This document shows, one piece after another, positions 16,821-24,493 of a DNA stretch of 64,000 nt (the stretch's first letter is position 1; the number at the start of each line of letters is the position of its first letter). This DNA comes from CALIBK01 sp037444165 (GTDB taxonomy: Bacteria; Desulfobacterota; BSN033; UBA1163). The position numbers and the translations under genes were made by a program. A model generated the notes under the pieces. That model made no database searches. It was not told the origin of the DNA and saw nothing but the letters and a program-made list of their open reading frames with translations. The stretch lies in contig JBBIMX010000004.1 in assembly GCA_037444165.1 (NCBI GenBank), positions 1 through 64,000 on the forward strand. The letters run 5' to 3'.

Positions 16821-18110
16821 ATGACACAGAGGATTCAGGCACAAAAAGGAAATATCACAGAAGAGATGAGGAGGGTTGCTCAAGAGGAAGGGGTCTCTCC
16901 GGAGTGGCTTCGGGAGAAGATGGCTTCAGGGCGTATCGTCATCCTCGCGAATCGAAATCATAAAGGAGTCAAACCGGTCGGTGTTGGAGAGGGCCTTCGA
17001 ATTAAAGTCAATACCAACATTGGAACGTCCTCCGATCATATCGATTTAGAAGAAGAATTGAAAAAACTGGAGGTGGCTATTCAGGCAGGGACCGATACGG
17101 TGATGGACCTGAGTACGGGTGGAGACATCGATACGATTCGAAAAGAGATCATTCGAAACTCTCCCATTCCGGTAGGGACAGTGCCAATCTATGAGGCCGC
17201 CGTAAGAGCAGCGAGAGAAAGAAAGGCCTTGGCCCATATGAGGGTCCAGGACCTTTTTGAGGTCATTGAACGACAGGCTGAAGAAGGAGTCGACTTTATG
17301 ACCCTCCACTGTGGAGTCACTCGCCATGCCGTAGAACGTCTAAGAAAGGCAAAAAGATTCTTAGGAGTGGTTAGCCGAGGAGGCTCTTTTTTGATCGAAT
17401 GGATGATTTATAACGGCCAGGAGAATCCGTTGTATGAGTATTATGATCGACTCTTGGAGATTGCAAAGTCCTATGACGTGACCCTAAGTTTGGGGGATGG
17501 GTTAAGACCAGGATGTTTAGCGGATGCTACCGATCGACCTCAGGTGGAGGAGACCATCCTTCTTGGAGAGTTGACCGAAAGGGCATGGGCAGAAGGGGTC
17601 CAAGTGATGATTGAGGGACCTGGCCATGTTCCCCTTGACCAGATTGAGGCGAATATCCTCTTAGAAAAAAGATTATGCAAAGGGGCTCCCTTCTATGTAT
17701 TAGGTCCGTTAGTCACAGATATCACTCCTGGTTACGATCACATCACCTGTGCGATTGGGGGGGCCATTGCAGGGAAGGCAGGGGCAGACTTCCTCTGCTA
17801 TGTCACTCCATCAGAACATCTTAAACTCCCCTCTGTAGAAGATGTTCGAGAAGGAGTGATCGCTACGAGAATTGCAGGTCATGCGGCTGATATTGCAAGG
17901 GGAAATAGAAAAGCCCTTGAGCGGGACTTAGAGATGTCAATAGCGCGCAGGGAATTTAACTGGGAGAGGCAGATCGAACTCTCCATCGATCCGGAAAAGG
18001 CCCGACGCTATCATGATGAAGGAAAGTCTACCACAAAGGATGTCTGTACCATGTGTGGAGAGTTCTGTGCCATCAAGAGGGTAAAAGATTTTTTTGAAAG
18101 TGAATCCTAA
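16821..18110 (+). CDS. thiC: Phosphomethylpyrimidine synthase ThiC
   Basis: 429 aa, the short form lacking the N-terminal extension of the E. coli enzyme. AAGGAGGAAG precedes the ATG. Blocks typical of ThiC are VNTNIGTSSDH, DLSTGGDI, PVGTVPIYEA, LSLGDGLRPG and EGPGHVPL. ThiC is a radical SAM enzyme of the complex-superfamily type that rearranges aminoimidazole ribotide to HMP phosphate; its cluster cysteines lie at the C-terminus. Here they read CTMCGEFC, spacing CX2CX3C, one residue shorter than the CX2CX4C of the E. coli protein. Related short paralogs (BzaF type) make 5-hydroxybenzimidazole, but the thiamin operon context favours ThiC. Confidence 0.9.
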   Translation: MTQRIQAQKGNITEEMRRVAQEEGVSPEWLREKMASGRIVILANRNHKGVKPVGVGEGLRIKVNTNIGTSSDHIDLEEELKKLEVAIQAGTDTVMDLSTGGDIDTIRKEIIRNSPIPVGTVPIYEAAVRAARERKALAHMRVQDLFEVIERQAEEGVDFMTLHCGVTRHAVERLRKAKRFLGVVSRGGSFLIEWMIYNGQENPLYEYYDRLLEIAKSYDVTLSLGDGLRPGCLADATDRPQVEETILLGELTERAWAEGVQVMIEGPGHVPLDQIEANILLEKRLCKGAPFYVLGPLVTDITPGYDHITCAIGGAIAGKAGADFLCYVTPSEHLKLPSVEDVREGVIATRIAGHAADIARGNRKALERDLEMSIARREFNWERQIELSIDPEKARRYHDEGKSTTKDVCTMCGEFCAIKRVKDFFESES

Positions 18111-18117
18111 GGTGTCC

Positions 18118-18147
18118 TCTCAGAAAATACCCTTCATCTTTCTGAGA
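18118..18147 (+). terminator. Possible terminator hairpin after thiC
   Basis: TCTCAGAAA (18118-18126) pairs perfectly with TTTCTGAGA (18139-18147) over a 12-base loop, eight bases after the thiC stop. It is followed by AAACGTTTT rather than a clean T-run, so termination may be inefficient. Confidence 0.4.
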
Positions 18148-18239
18148 AAACGTTTTAGCAGTAAGAGTGAGGTAAGCTCAACTTTCAATTTTACCAATGA
18201 CATTTGGATCTTAAGATTTTTCATTTCCTTCTACTCAAT

Positions 18240-18434
18240 TTATTCATTTGAGAAAGACTGATTCCCCTGTAAAAACCGATAAAGTTCTGATTGAAGGATT
18301 CGCCATCCTTTCCCAGCTTTAATGGCTTTGATCTTTCCCATATGGATATATTTAAGAAAGGTTGGTTTAGAAATCTTCAAATATCGGATGGCTTCATTTG
18401 TTGTCAACACGATATCTTTTTCTACCATTGACAT
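18240..18434 (-). CDS. Small helix-turn-helix (excisionase/MerR-like) protein
   Basis: 64 aa from the ATG at 18434, which has AGGAG seven bases upstream; a longer reading to 18476 is not supported. The whole protein is one winged HTH_17-like domain: LTTNEAIRYLKISKPTFLKY (recognition helix region), then GKIKAIKAGKGWRI (wing) and a short helix. Such proteins bind DNA as phage excisionases, plasmid or toxin-system regulators, or small transcription factors. There is no integrase or attachment site nearby, so a phage role is not supported. It stands alone between the thiamin and liv operons. TTGCTA-17-TATAAT (18448-18453 for the -10) lies upstream, but its predicted start point would fall after the ribosome binding site. 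Confidence 0.72.
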   Translation of the reverse strand: MSMVEKDIVLTTNEAIRYLKISKPTFLKYIHMGKIKAIKAGKGWRILQSELYRFLQGNQSFSNE

Positions 18435-18543
18435 AGAAATTCTCCTAATTATACAATTTTTAATTAATTTTAGCAAAATTTATGCCCAAAAAGCTTGATT
18501 TTGCATTTCTGTAATTATCTGTTTTTATTTATGAATTTTTAAA

Positions 18544-18558
18544 TCCCTTAAAAAGGGA
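18544..18558 (-). terminator. Weak hairpin downstream of the liv operon
   Basis: TCCCTT (18544-18549) pairs with AAGGGA (18553-18558). On the minus strand it is followed by TTTAAAAA, not a full T-run. It lies about 70 bases past livF and might end the liv transcript. The rest of 18435-18624 is AT-rich with no gene seen. Confidence 0.3.
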
Positions 18559-18624
18559 ATAATATTGGGGTGACTTTTTGTCAAAAATGCGCAATCCCTG
18601 GTTAAAAAGGAAACAGGGGTGGGT

Positions 18625-19338
18625 TTATGTCTCTCCGAGGTAGGCTTTCCGGACCATTTCATTTCGCTGTAAATTTTTTGCTGTATCTGTGAGAACGATT
18701 ACCCCAGACTGCAGGACATATCCCCGACTTGCAACTTCGAGGGCCTTTCGTGCATTCTGTTCTACCAGAAGAATCGTGGTTCCTTCGGCATGGAGTTGTC
18801 GTATAGTATCAAAGATATTGTCTACCAAAACTGGGGCCAATCCCATTGAGGGTTCATCCATTAAAAGGACACGGGGATTTGCCATTAAAGCTCGACCTGT
18901 GGCAAGCATTTGTTGTTCTCCACCACTGAGTGTTCCTGCAACCTGTTTTTGACGTTCTTTGAGTCGAGGGAAAAGATTGAAAACCCTTTCAAAGTTTGCC
19001 TCGATGCTTTTTGGATCGGATATGGCAAAAGCCCCCATTTCGAGGTTTTCCCTTACCGTAAGACGCCCAAAAACCCGCCGTCCTTCGGGTACCTGAACCA
19101 CCCCTTTGGCCACAATTTCATGGGGACGGTAACCAGTGAGCTCTTCACCTTCAAAACGGATGGATCCATGCCGAGGGGAAAGAATGCCGCTGGTGGTCTT
19201 TAACAGAGTACTCTTTCCAGCCCCATTTGCACCGATTAAGGTAACAATCTCTCCTTTTTCTACATGGAGAGATACTCCCTTGAGGGCATGGATGTGACTA
19301 TAATAGGTATGGATCTCTTCGATCTCAAGAAAAGCCAT
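18625..19338 (-). CDS. livF: Branched-chain amino acid ABC transporter ATPase LivF
   Basis: 237 aa ABC ATPase of LivF type. Walker A is GANGAGKST, signature LSGGEQQML, Walker B LLMDEPSMGLAP, and the H-loop region is followed by LLVEQNARKALE. GAGGATGGG precedes the ATG. Together with LivG it powers the LivHM permease. Last gene of a livKHMGF operon on the minus strand. Real substrates may include other amino acids or amides, because this family is broad. Confidence 0.95.
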   Translation of the reverse strand: MAFLEIEEIHTYYSHIHALKGVSLHVEKGEIVTLIGANGAGKSTLLKTTSGILSPRHGSIRFEGEELTGYRPHEIVAKGVVQVPEGRRVFGRLTVRENLEMGAFAISDPKSIEANFERVFNLFPRLKERQKQVAGTLSGGEQQMLATGRALMANPRVLLMDEPSMGLAPVLVDNIFDTIRQLHAEGTTILLVEQNARKALEVASRGYVLQSGVIVLTDTAKNLQRNEMVRKAYLGET

Positions 19339-19362
19339 CCCATCCTCTTTTCATAAATCCTT

Positions 19363-20160
19363 TTAGGCTGCAGTAGCCTCTTCAACACTTCCTCGTCCTA
19401 AATAGGCTTCGATGACTCTTGGATTCCTCTGGATCTCGACCGGAGGCCCTTCAGCAATCTTCTCTCCATAATCAAGAACAGTCACGATCTCAGAGATCCC
19501 CATCACCACCCTCATCTGATGCTCGATGAGGAGGATGGTGATTCCCAGTTCATCCCTGAGTCGTTGAATAAACTCCATCATATCCTGTGTTTCCTTTGGG
19601 TTCATCCCAGCGGTGGGTTCGTCAAGCAGTAAAAGTTTGGGTTTGGAGGCAAGCGCCCTTGCGATCTCGAGTTTTCTTTGATCTCCATAAGGAAGATTCT
19701 TGGCCAAAAAATCCCCTTTGCCTGAGAGACTCACAAATCTGAGAAGTTTTCGGGCCTCCTCAGCTGCCTCCGCCTCCTCCTTTCGGGTTGAAGAAGAGCC
19801 TATCACAATGCCAAAAAAATTTGCCTTCAGATGCCCATGAAGACCGACCAAAACATTTTCCATGGCAGTCAGATTGGGAAAGAGTCGAATGTTTTGGTAC
19901 GTTCTTGAGATTCCTAAACGGACAATCTTATCTGGAAGAAGTCCAACAAGAGAGTGATGATTGAAGAGAATCTCTCCCTCCTCGGGTCGATAAAAACCGG
20001 TAACGCAATTGAAGAAGGTGGTCTTCCCTGCCCCATTCGGGCCAATAATACTATGGATACTCTTCTCCTGAATTTCCAAATCTAACCGGTCTACCGCGAC
20101 CAATCCACCAAATCGTTTCGTCACTTTTTTTGCAATAAGAATTGCCATTCCTTTCCCCAT
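19363..20160 (-). CDS. livG: Branched-chain amino acid ABC transporter ATPase LivG
   Basis: 265 aa. Walker A GPNGAGKTTFFN, signature region LPYGDQRKLEIARAL, Walker B LLLDEPTAGMNP and the H-loop LIEHQMRVVM are all present. The long LivG-specific insert between Walker A and signature contains FPNLTAMENVLVGLHGH. The ATG at 20160 overlaps the livM stop by one base; an alternative ATG lies four codons on. Functions as the second ATPase of the LivHMGF complex. Confidence 0.95.
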   Translation of the reverse strand: MGKGMAILIAKKVTKRFGGLVAVDRLDLEIQEKSIHSIIGPNGAGKTTFFNCVTGFYRPEEGEILFNHHSLVGLLPDKIVRLGISRTYQNIRLFPNLTAMENVLVGLHGHLKANFFGIVIGSSSTRKEEAEAAEEARKLLRFVSLSGKGDFLAKNLPYGDQRKLEIARALASKPKLLLLDEPTAGMNPKETQDMMEFIQRLRDELGITILLIEHQMRVVMGISEIVTVLDYGEKIAEGPPVEIQRNPRVIEAYLGRGSVEEATAA

Positions 20161-21872
20161 TAAACAGATGTTTCTTCTGTTGGCTGACTTGAGGTCTTCT
20201 CCTCCGATTCCTCATGTAATTCCCTTCGCCGAATGGCTTCAGGCCATAGACCCTCGGGCTTCAACAACATCATCGCGACCAATGCAGCCCCATATACCAA
20301 AAGGCGATATTCGGCAAATTCACGGAGTAACTCTGGAAGACCAACCAGGGCGAAGGCTCCCACCATGACCCCTGGAATACTCCCCATCCCCCCGACAATA
20401 ATGAGGCAGACCACATTGATGGAAATCATCACATTGAAGCTATGAGGATAAACAGAACCCAATTTACTTGCAAAAATGGCTCCACTGAGAGCGGAGAAAC
20501 CCGCTCCTGTAGCAAAGGCTAATAATTTTGTAGAAACAAGATTAATCCCCATGGCTTGAGCCACATCTTCATCCTCTCGCATCGCCATCCATGCTCGGCC
20601 TATCCGTGAATCTTTCAGGCGTAGGGAAATAAAGACTACTAAAAGACATCCTGCAAGAATGAGATAGTAGATATCTTGAGGGCGGGCGAATTCGAAGCTT
20701 CCGATCGTCGCCTTCGGAATTTTCCCTATCCCTTGGGCACCTCCTAACCAGGGCCTTAAAAAGTCCGAAAGAACAAGGATTCGAATAATCTCTCCAAATC
20801 CCAATGTGGCAATAGCAAGATAATCTCCACGCATCTTGAGGACAGGAATGCCGAGCAGCACTCCCGAAAAGATTCCCATCAGAATGGCGATGGGAAGGGC
20901 AGACCAGAAGGAAAGATGGAAGAAGCCCAGTTCCGGAGAGGTCAAGATTGCCGTGGTATAGGCTCCGATAGCGAAGAAGGCCACATAACCGAGATCTAAA
21001 AGGCCTGCATATCCAACCACGATATTGAGTCCTAATCCAAGAAGAATATAAAGCCCAACAATGGTGAGAACTTCACTTAAAAAAAGACCTAAAAGGTGGG
21101 GAAGGATGAGCAAGAGAAAGATGAGGATAAGGAACCCACTATAGGTGATGATCCTTCTTTTTCTAAGAGAAAGATTTTTTATTCCCTTTTGGATACCCTT
21201 TCCTTTGGAGGACCAGAAATGACTCCCTATTCCGATAAATATGGTTAAAGTGATTGCGCCGGATAATGAGAGGCCATTCGCCGTAAAGAGCCAATCACTG
21301 AGTTTAGAAAGGGGTCCCCAGGCCGAGAGAGTAGGCCGAAGTAAATCTTGAAGCACTCCGGCGAGTAATACACTGCTTAGAGGAAGAACAATGGCCTTTC
21401 TTATTCTTACCGGAAAGAGATATAGGGTTCCCGAAAAAAGACCGATTAAGGCTCCGATCAAGATAAGAAGAAGGGATCCTTTCTCTATGCCTTGTCCCAA
21501 AAGGATGAGATTAAAGAGTACGGGAGAGGCATTGATAAAGACGGATCGGAGATTGACAAAGTGTCCCAAAACGACAAGGAGAATTAAGGATACACTGCTT
21601 AGGATTCCAGCAATAAGACTATTAATAAGGATTAGGGATTTTTTCTCCGATAAGGTCCTTTTGGCCGAAAAATAGGCAATGAAGCATCCTGCAAGGAGGA
21701 GTAAGGCATGACCCATGGAAATAACTTCATAGATGATCTCCCTCTGACTGAAGGCTTCCACCATTCCAATTAAAGAGAGAAGAACCGTGAGGATGGCTCC
21801 AATGAGTCCAGTCTTTAACCCCACAATTAAGGAGGAAATAGGAGCAAACTGATTTTGATTTTTACGCTTCAT
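20160..21872 (-). CDS. livM: Branched-chain amino acid ABC transporter permease LivM, long form
   Basis: 570 aa, well above the roughly 300-420 residues common in LivM. The permease core occupies about residues 245-545: LTIVGLYILLGLGLNIVVGYAG, LLGIPVLKMRGDYLAIATLGFGEI and VGGMGSIPGVMVGAF are LivM hallmarks. The first 240 residues add about six hydrophobic segments with no motif I recognise. The last 25 residues are a charged cytoplasmic tail (Glu/Ser/Thr-rich). Pairs with LivH in the membrane. The extension may be a lineage-specific scaffold or regulator; no frame break separates it from the core. Confidence 0.9.
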   Translation of the reverse strand: MKRKNQNQFAPISSLIVGLKTGLIGAILTVLLSLIGMVEAFSQREIIYEVISMGHALLLLAGCFIAYFSAKRTLSEKKSLILINSLIAGILSSVSLILLVVLGHFVNLRSVFINASPVLFNLILLGQGIEKGSLLLILIGALIGLFSGTLYLFPVRIRKAIVLPLSSVLLAGVLQDLLRPTLSAWGPLSKLSDWLFTANGLSLSGAITLTIFIGIGSHFWSSKGKGIQKGIKNLSLRKRRIITYSGFLILIFLLLILPHLLGLFLSEVLTIVGLYILLGLGLNIVVGYAGLLDLGYVAFFAIGAYTTAILTSPELGFFHLSFWSALPIAILMGIFSGVLLGIPVLKMRGDYLAIATLGFGEIIRILVLSDFLRPWLGGAQGIGKIPKATIGSFEFARPQDIYYLILAGCLLVVFISLRLKDSRIGRAWMAMREDEDVAQAMGINLVSTKLLAFATGAGFSALSGAIFASKLGSVYPHSFNVMISINVVCLIIVGGMGSIPGVMVGAFALVGLPELLREFAEYRLLVYGAALVAMMLLKPEGLWPEAIRRRELHEESEEKTSSQPTEETSV

Positions 21873-21890
21873 CGATCTTTCTCTATCTTT

Positions 21891-22952
21891 TCATGCCTTC
21901 TTTACAGCCAGACGTTCTCCTAAAATCCCTGTGGGTCTAAAGATCAATACGAGAACAAGCATGGTAAAAGCAATGGCATCTTTGAGTTGATAAGGAGCAA
22001 TAATGCCCAGGCCATCTAAAAATAAACTTGGTCCTATGGATTCAATCAGACCTAAAAAGATTCCTCCTAACATCGCTCCCGGGATGTTTCCGATTCCCCC
22101 AAGCACGGCTGCAGTAAAGGCCTTAATCCCTGGAATAAACCCCATGAAAAAATGGACCTGTTTAAACATTAAGGCATAGAGGACCCCTGCGGCTCCGGCC
22201 GCCATTCCGCCGATGACAAAGGTGGTCGAAATCATTCGATCCACATCGATTCCCATCAAATAGGCTGTCTCCTTATCCTCGGAGACGGCACGGATCGCTT
22301 TCCCAACTTTGGTTTGTTGAATAAAGGAATAAAGGGCGGCCAATAGCAAGGCTGCAGCAAGAATGACGATGACTTGAAATTTCAAGAGTCGAAACTCCCC
22401 GAAGGTCCATTCCCCCTCGAGAATCCTAACGACTGGATAGGCCTGGAAACCAGAACCAAAAAGACCTCGAAAGACATACTGGAGAAAGAAAGAGGCGCCA
22501 ATCGCCGTGATGAGAGGGATAAGGCGAGGGGCCGTTCGTAAGGGTCGGTATGCGACTCGTTCGAGGAGAAAGGCAATGCCACTGGAGGTGATCATGGCCA
22601 CTACGAAAATGACGATTAAACAGAGGATCGGGTATCGATCTAAAAGGCCGGAGGAGTAGAAGGCTGCAGCAACGTAATAGGCCGTATAAGGACCACTCAT
22701 AAAGACTTCACTATGGGCGAAGTTAATCATTCTCAGCACCCCATAGACCATCGTATAACCCATCGCAATGAGGGCGTAGATACTTCCCTGAGCCAAACCA
22801 AAAATAATGAAGTCGAACCAATGATGGAGGGTGTAAGTTCCAGCCTTGATCGTGGCAATGGATCCCCAGGTCATCATGGCGAGCAGAACCGCCCCGATCA
22901 CCCACATAATCATATCTGTAAGAGTTAACCTTTCCCTGATTCTTTGAAGCAT
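21891..22952 (-). CDS. livH: Branched-chain amino acid ABC transporter permease LivH
   Basis: 353 aa from the ATG at 22952; a TTG three codons upstream would be the only longer choice. The protein has an extra N-terminal membrane segment (about residues 15-40), then the usual LivH core: GLAQGSIYALIAMGYTMVYG, INFAHSEVFM, and GIKAFTAAVLGGIGNIPGAMLGG. It forms the membrane channel with LivM. A terminator-like hairpin separates it from livK, so it is probably expressed at a lower level than the binding protein. Confidence 0.93.
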   Translation of the reverse strand: MLQRIRERLTLTDMIMWVIGAVLLAMMTWGSIATIKAGTYTLHHWFDFIIFGLAQGSIYALIAMGYTMVYGVLRMINFAHSEVFMSGPYTAYYVAAAFYSSGLLDRYPILCLIVIFVVAMITSSGIAFLLERVAYRPLRTAPRLIPLITAIGASFFLQYVFRGLFGSGFQAYPVVRILEGEWTFGEFRLLKFQVIVILAAALLLAALYSFIQQTKVGKAIRAVSEDKETAYLMGIDVDRMISTTFVIGGMAAGAAGVLYALMFKQVHFFMGFIPGIKAFTAAVLGGIGNIPGAMLGGIFLGLIESIGPSLFLDGLGIIAPYQLKDAIAFTMLVLVLIFRPTGILGERLAVKKA

Positions 22953-23027
22953 TAGATTCAAACTTCTTTTGAAAATTTATTTAATGAAAGGCTAAAAGGA
23001 TTGATCATTTAGATCTCCCTTTCCCCT

Positions 23028-23077
23028 CTTAAATAAAAAGAGGATGGGTCAAACCACAAAAATCGTCGGACCCATCC
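23028..23077 (-). terminator. Intercistronic terminator between livK and livH
   Basis: GGATGGGTC (23042-23050) and GACCCATCC (23069-23077) form a perfect 9-bp stem with an 18-base loop. On the minus strand the stem is followed by TCTTTTTATTT. It lies just after the livK stop and would let only part of the transcripts continue into livHMGF, a common way to make more binding protein than permease. Confidence 0.75.
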
Positions 23078-23085
23078 CCCCTCTA

Positions 23086-24333
23086 TTAATAAGGTTTCCA
23101 GATTGGTTTGTCTGGCATGACCAATTTTTTTACATTCTCAGCAGTCGTCTTATAGACCCCGATCTTTGGATCAGCGCAATCCCCATATTTATCGCAGCTT
23201 AGAGTCCCTGTGAGTCCCTTAAAATTTTTCGTTGCATAGAGCGCGTCCCGAAGTGCCTTTCTTCCAATATAGAGCGTTCCATCGGGAGCTCTTTTGGCAA
23301 CCTTCTCAATCGCTGCAAAGACCATCATCGCGGCATCGTAGGCATGGGCATGGAAGGGAGCAAGAGGTTTCTCTCCGTATTTTTTCTGATGTTTTTCGAG
23401 GAAGCTCTTATACCCTTCTGCAAAAGCGGAGAAGTCAGGACTGGAATGGTACATGCCAATAGCAGCTTCGCCCGCAGCCTTATAGAAGTCAGGAGAAAAA
23501 ATTCCATCTGCTCCCATTAAGGCCACCTTCTCTAATCCTTTGATCTCTTTCGCCTGACGGGTGATATGACCCCCTGCTGCAATAAAGATAGGATAATAGA
23601 TGAATTCAGGTTTACCTGTTGCAATCTTGGTCAGTACAGGTCGCATATCCGTATCTGTAGGAGCAACCGCCTCTTGGGCGGTAATGGTTCCCCCAAGTTT
23701 TTTAAAGGTTTCAGCAAATACAGCAGCTAATTGTTCAGCATAAACGCTTCCGTCATGAATGGTCGCTGCCTTTTTCACCTTCAACTGTTTGATAGCAAAT
23801 TCTGCAGCCACAGCTCCCTGAACCTTATCATTGTGACAAGTTCGTAGGTAACCATCGTATTCAGGGCCTCGTTTAGGGTCTGTTAAATAGGGTGCTGTGT
23901 TGGAGGGAGAAACCGTGGGGATCCCTGCCTTCCAAAGAATAGGAGCTCCTGGTTTAGCCTCACTGGAACAGTTGGATCCAATCGCCGCAACAACGGTTGG
24001 ATCAGCCGCAATCTTGGTCGCAGCCGCCTGTCCTCCCTCTGCATTACACCCCGTATCCTGGAAGCTCAATTTTATGGGATGACCAAGAAGCTTTCCTCCC
24101 TTATCATCCACAGCGATCTCCACTCCTCGTTTTGTGTCTGTTCCTAAAGAGGCATCCGGACCGGCAATGACAAACCAACAGGCGATATGGATGGGCTCCC
24201 CTTTCTTAATCTTAACTACCCCAATGGGGTCTTCATATTTAAATTCACCCGGTTTCGCCTTTTGCTGAGCTTCTGAAATGGAAAAAATTCCCACTAATCC
24301 CATGATTAAAATGAAGATAAAGATTTTTTTCAT
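23086..24333 (-). CDS. livK: Branched-chain amino acid ABC transporter binding protein LivK-like
   Basis: 415 aa from the ATG at 24333; the AAGGAGG six bases before it settles the start, and a TTG at 24351 that would extend the protein is part of that ribosome binding site. The first 22 residues are a Sec signal peptide with a likely cut after SEA. There is no lipobox cysteine. The remainder is a type I periplasmic binding fold (Peripla_BP_6): IACWFVIAGPDASLGTDTKRGVE, AAIGSNCSSEAKPGAPILW and APFHAHAYDAAMM. It delivers an amino acid or related ligand to LivHMGF. A strong promoter and a 114-base structured leader lie upstream. Confidence 0.92.
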   Translation of the reverse strand: MKKIFIFILIMGLVGIFSISEAQQKAKPGEFKYEDPIGVVKIKKGEPIHIACWFVIAGPDASLGTDTKRGVEIAVDDKGGKLLGHPIKLSFQDTGCNAEGGQAAATKIAADPTVVAAIGSNCSSEAKPGAPILWKAGIPTVSPSNTAPYLTDPKRGPEYDGYLRTCHNDKVQGAVAAEFAIKQLKVKKAATIHDGSVYAEQLAAVFAETFKKLGGTITAQEAVAPTDTDMRPVLTKIATGKPEFIYYPIFIAAGGHITRQAKEIKGLEKVALMGADGIFSPDFYKAAGEAAIGMYHSSPDFSAFAEGYKSFLEKHQKKYGEKPLAPFHAHAYDAAMMVFAAIEKVAKRAPDGTLYIGRKALRDALYATKNFKGLTGTLSCDKYGDCADPKIGVYKTTAENVKKLVMPDKPIWKPY

Positions 24334-24381
24334 AACTCTCCTCCTTTCCAATAAATAGATTTACAGTCATCAATCAGGTGC

Positions 24382-24402
24382 CTATCCTCCCACAGGCCCC
24401 AT
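24382..24402 (-). other. Leader mini-ORF (MGPVGG) in the livK 5' region
   Basis: Six codons and a TAG. AAGGAGGTGAT at 24401-24411 (minus strand) is an 11-base match to the complement of the 16S rRNA 3' end and overlaps the ATG, so it is too close to serve that ATG well. Within 24376-24407 the sequences AGGTG..GCCT and AGGC.ACCT can pair, which would hide this site. A control element for livK is possible, but neither translation nor regulation is shown. Confidence 0.25.
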
Positions 24403-24453
24403 CACCTCCTTTTTAACTTAGGGATTAGGATAGGATTTCTGAGTTAATGCCCA

Positions 24454-24482
24454 ATTAAATACATAAAAATGGAGTTTGTCAA
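24454..24482 (-). promoter_or_regulatory. Promoter of the livKHMGF operon
   Basis: On the minus strand TTGACA (24477-24482) is followed by 17 bases and TTTAAT (24454-24459). Predicted start near 24447 gives a leader of about 114 bases before livK. Confidence 0.65.
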
Positions 24483-24493
24483 GGGGTTAAATT

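Noticed and set aside
24334..24351. Extended livK start at TTG 24351
   Set aside because: The six extra codons (TTG GAA AGG AGG AGA GTT) are the Shine-Dalgarno region of the real ATG at 24333, which begins a normal signal peptide.
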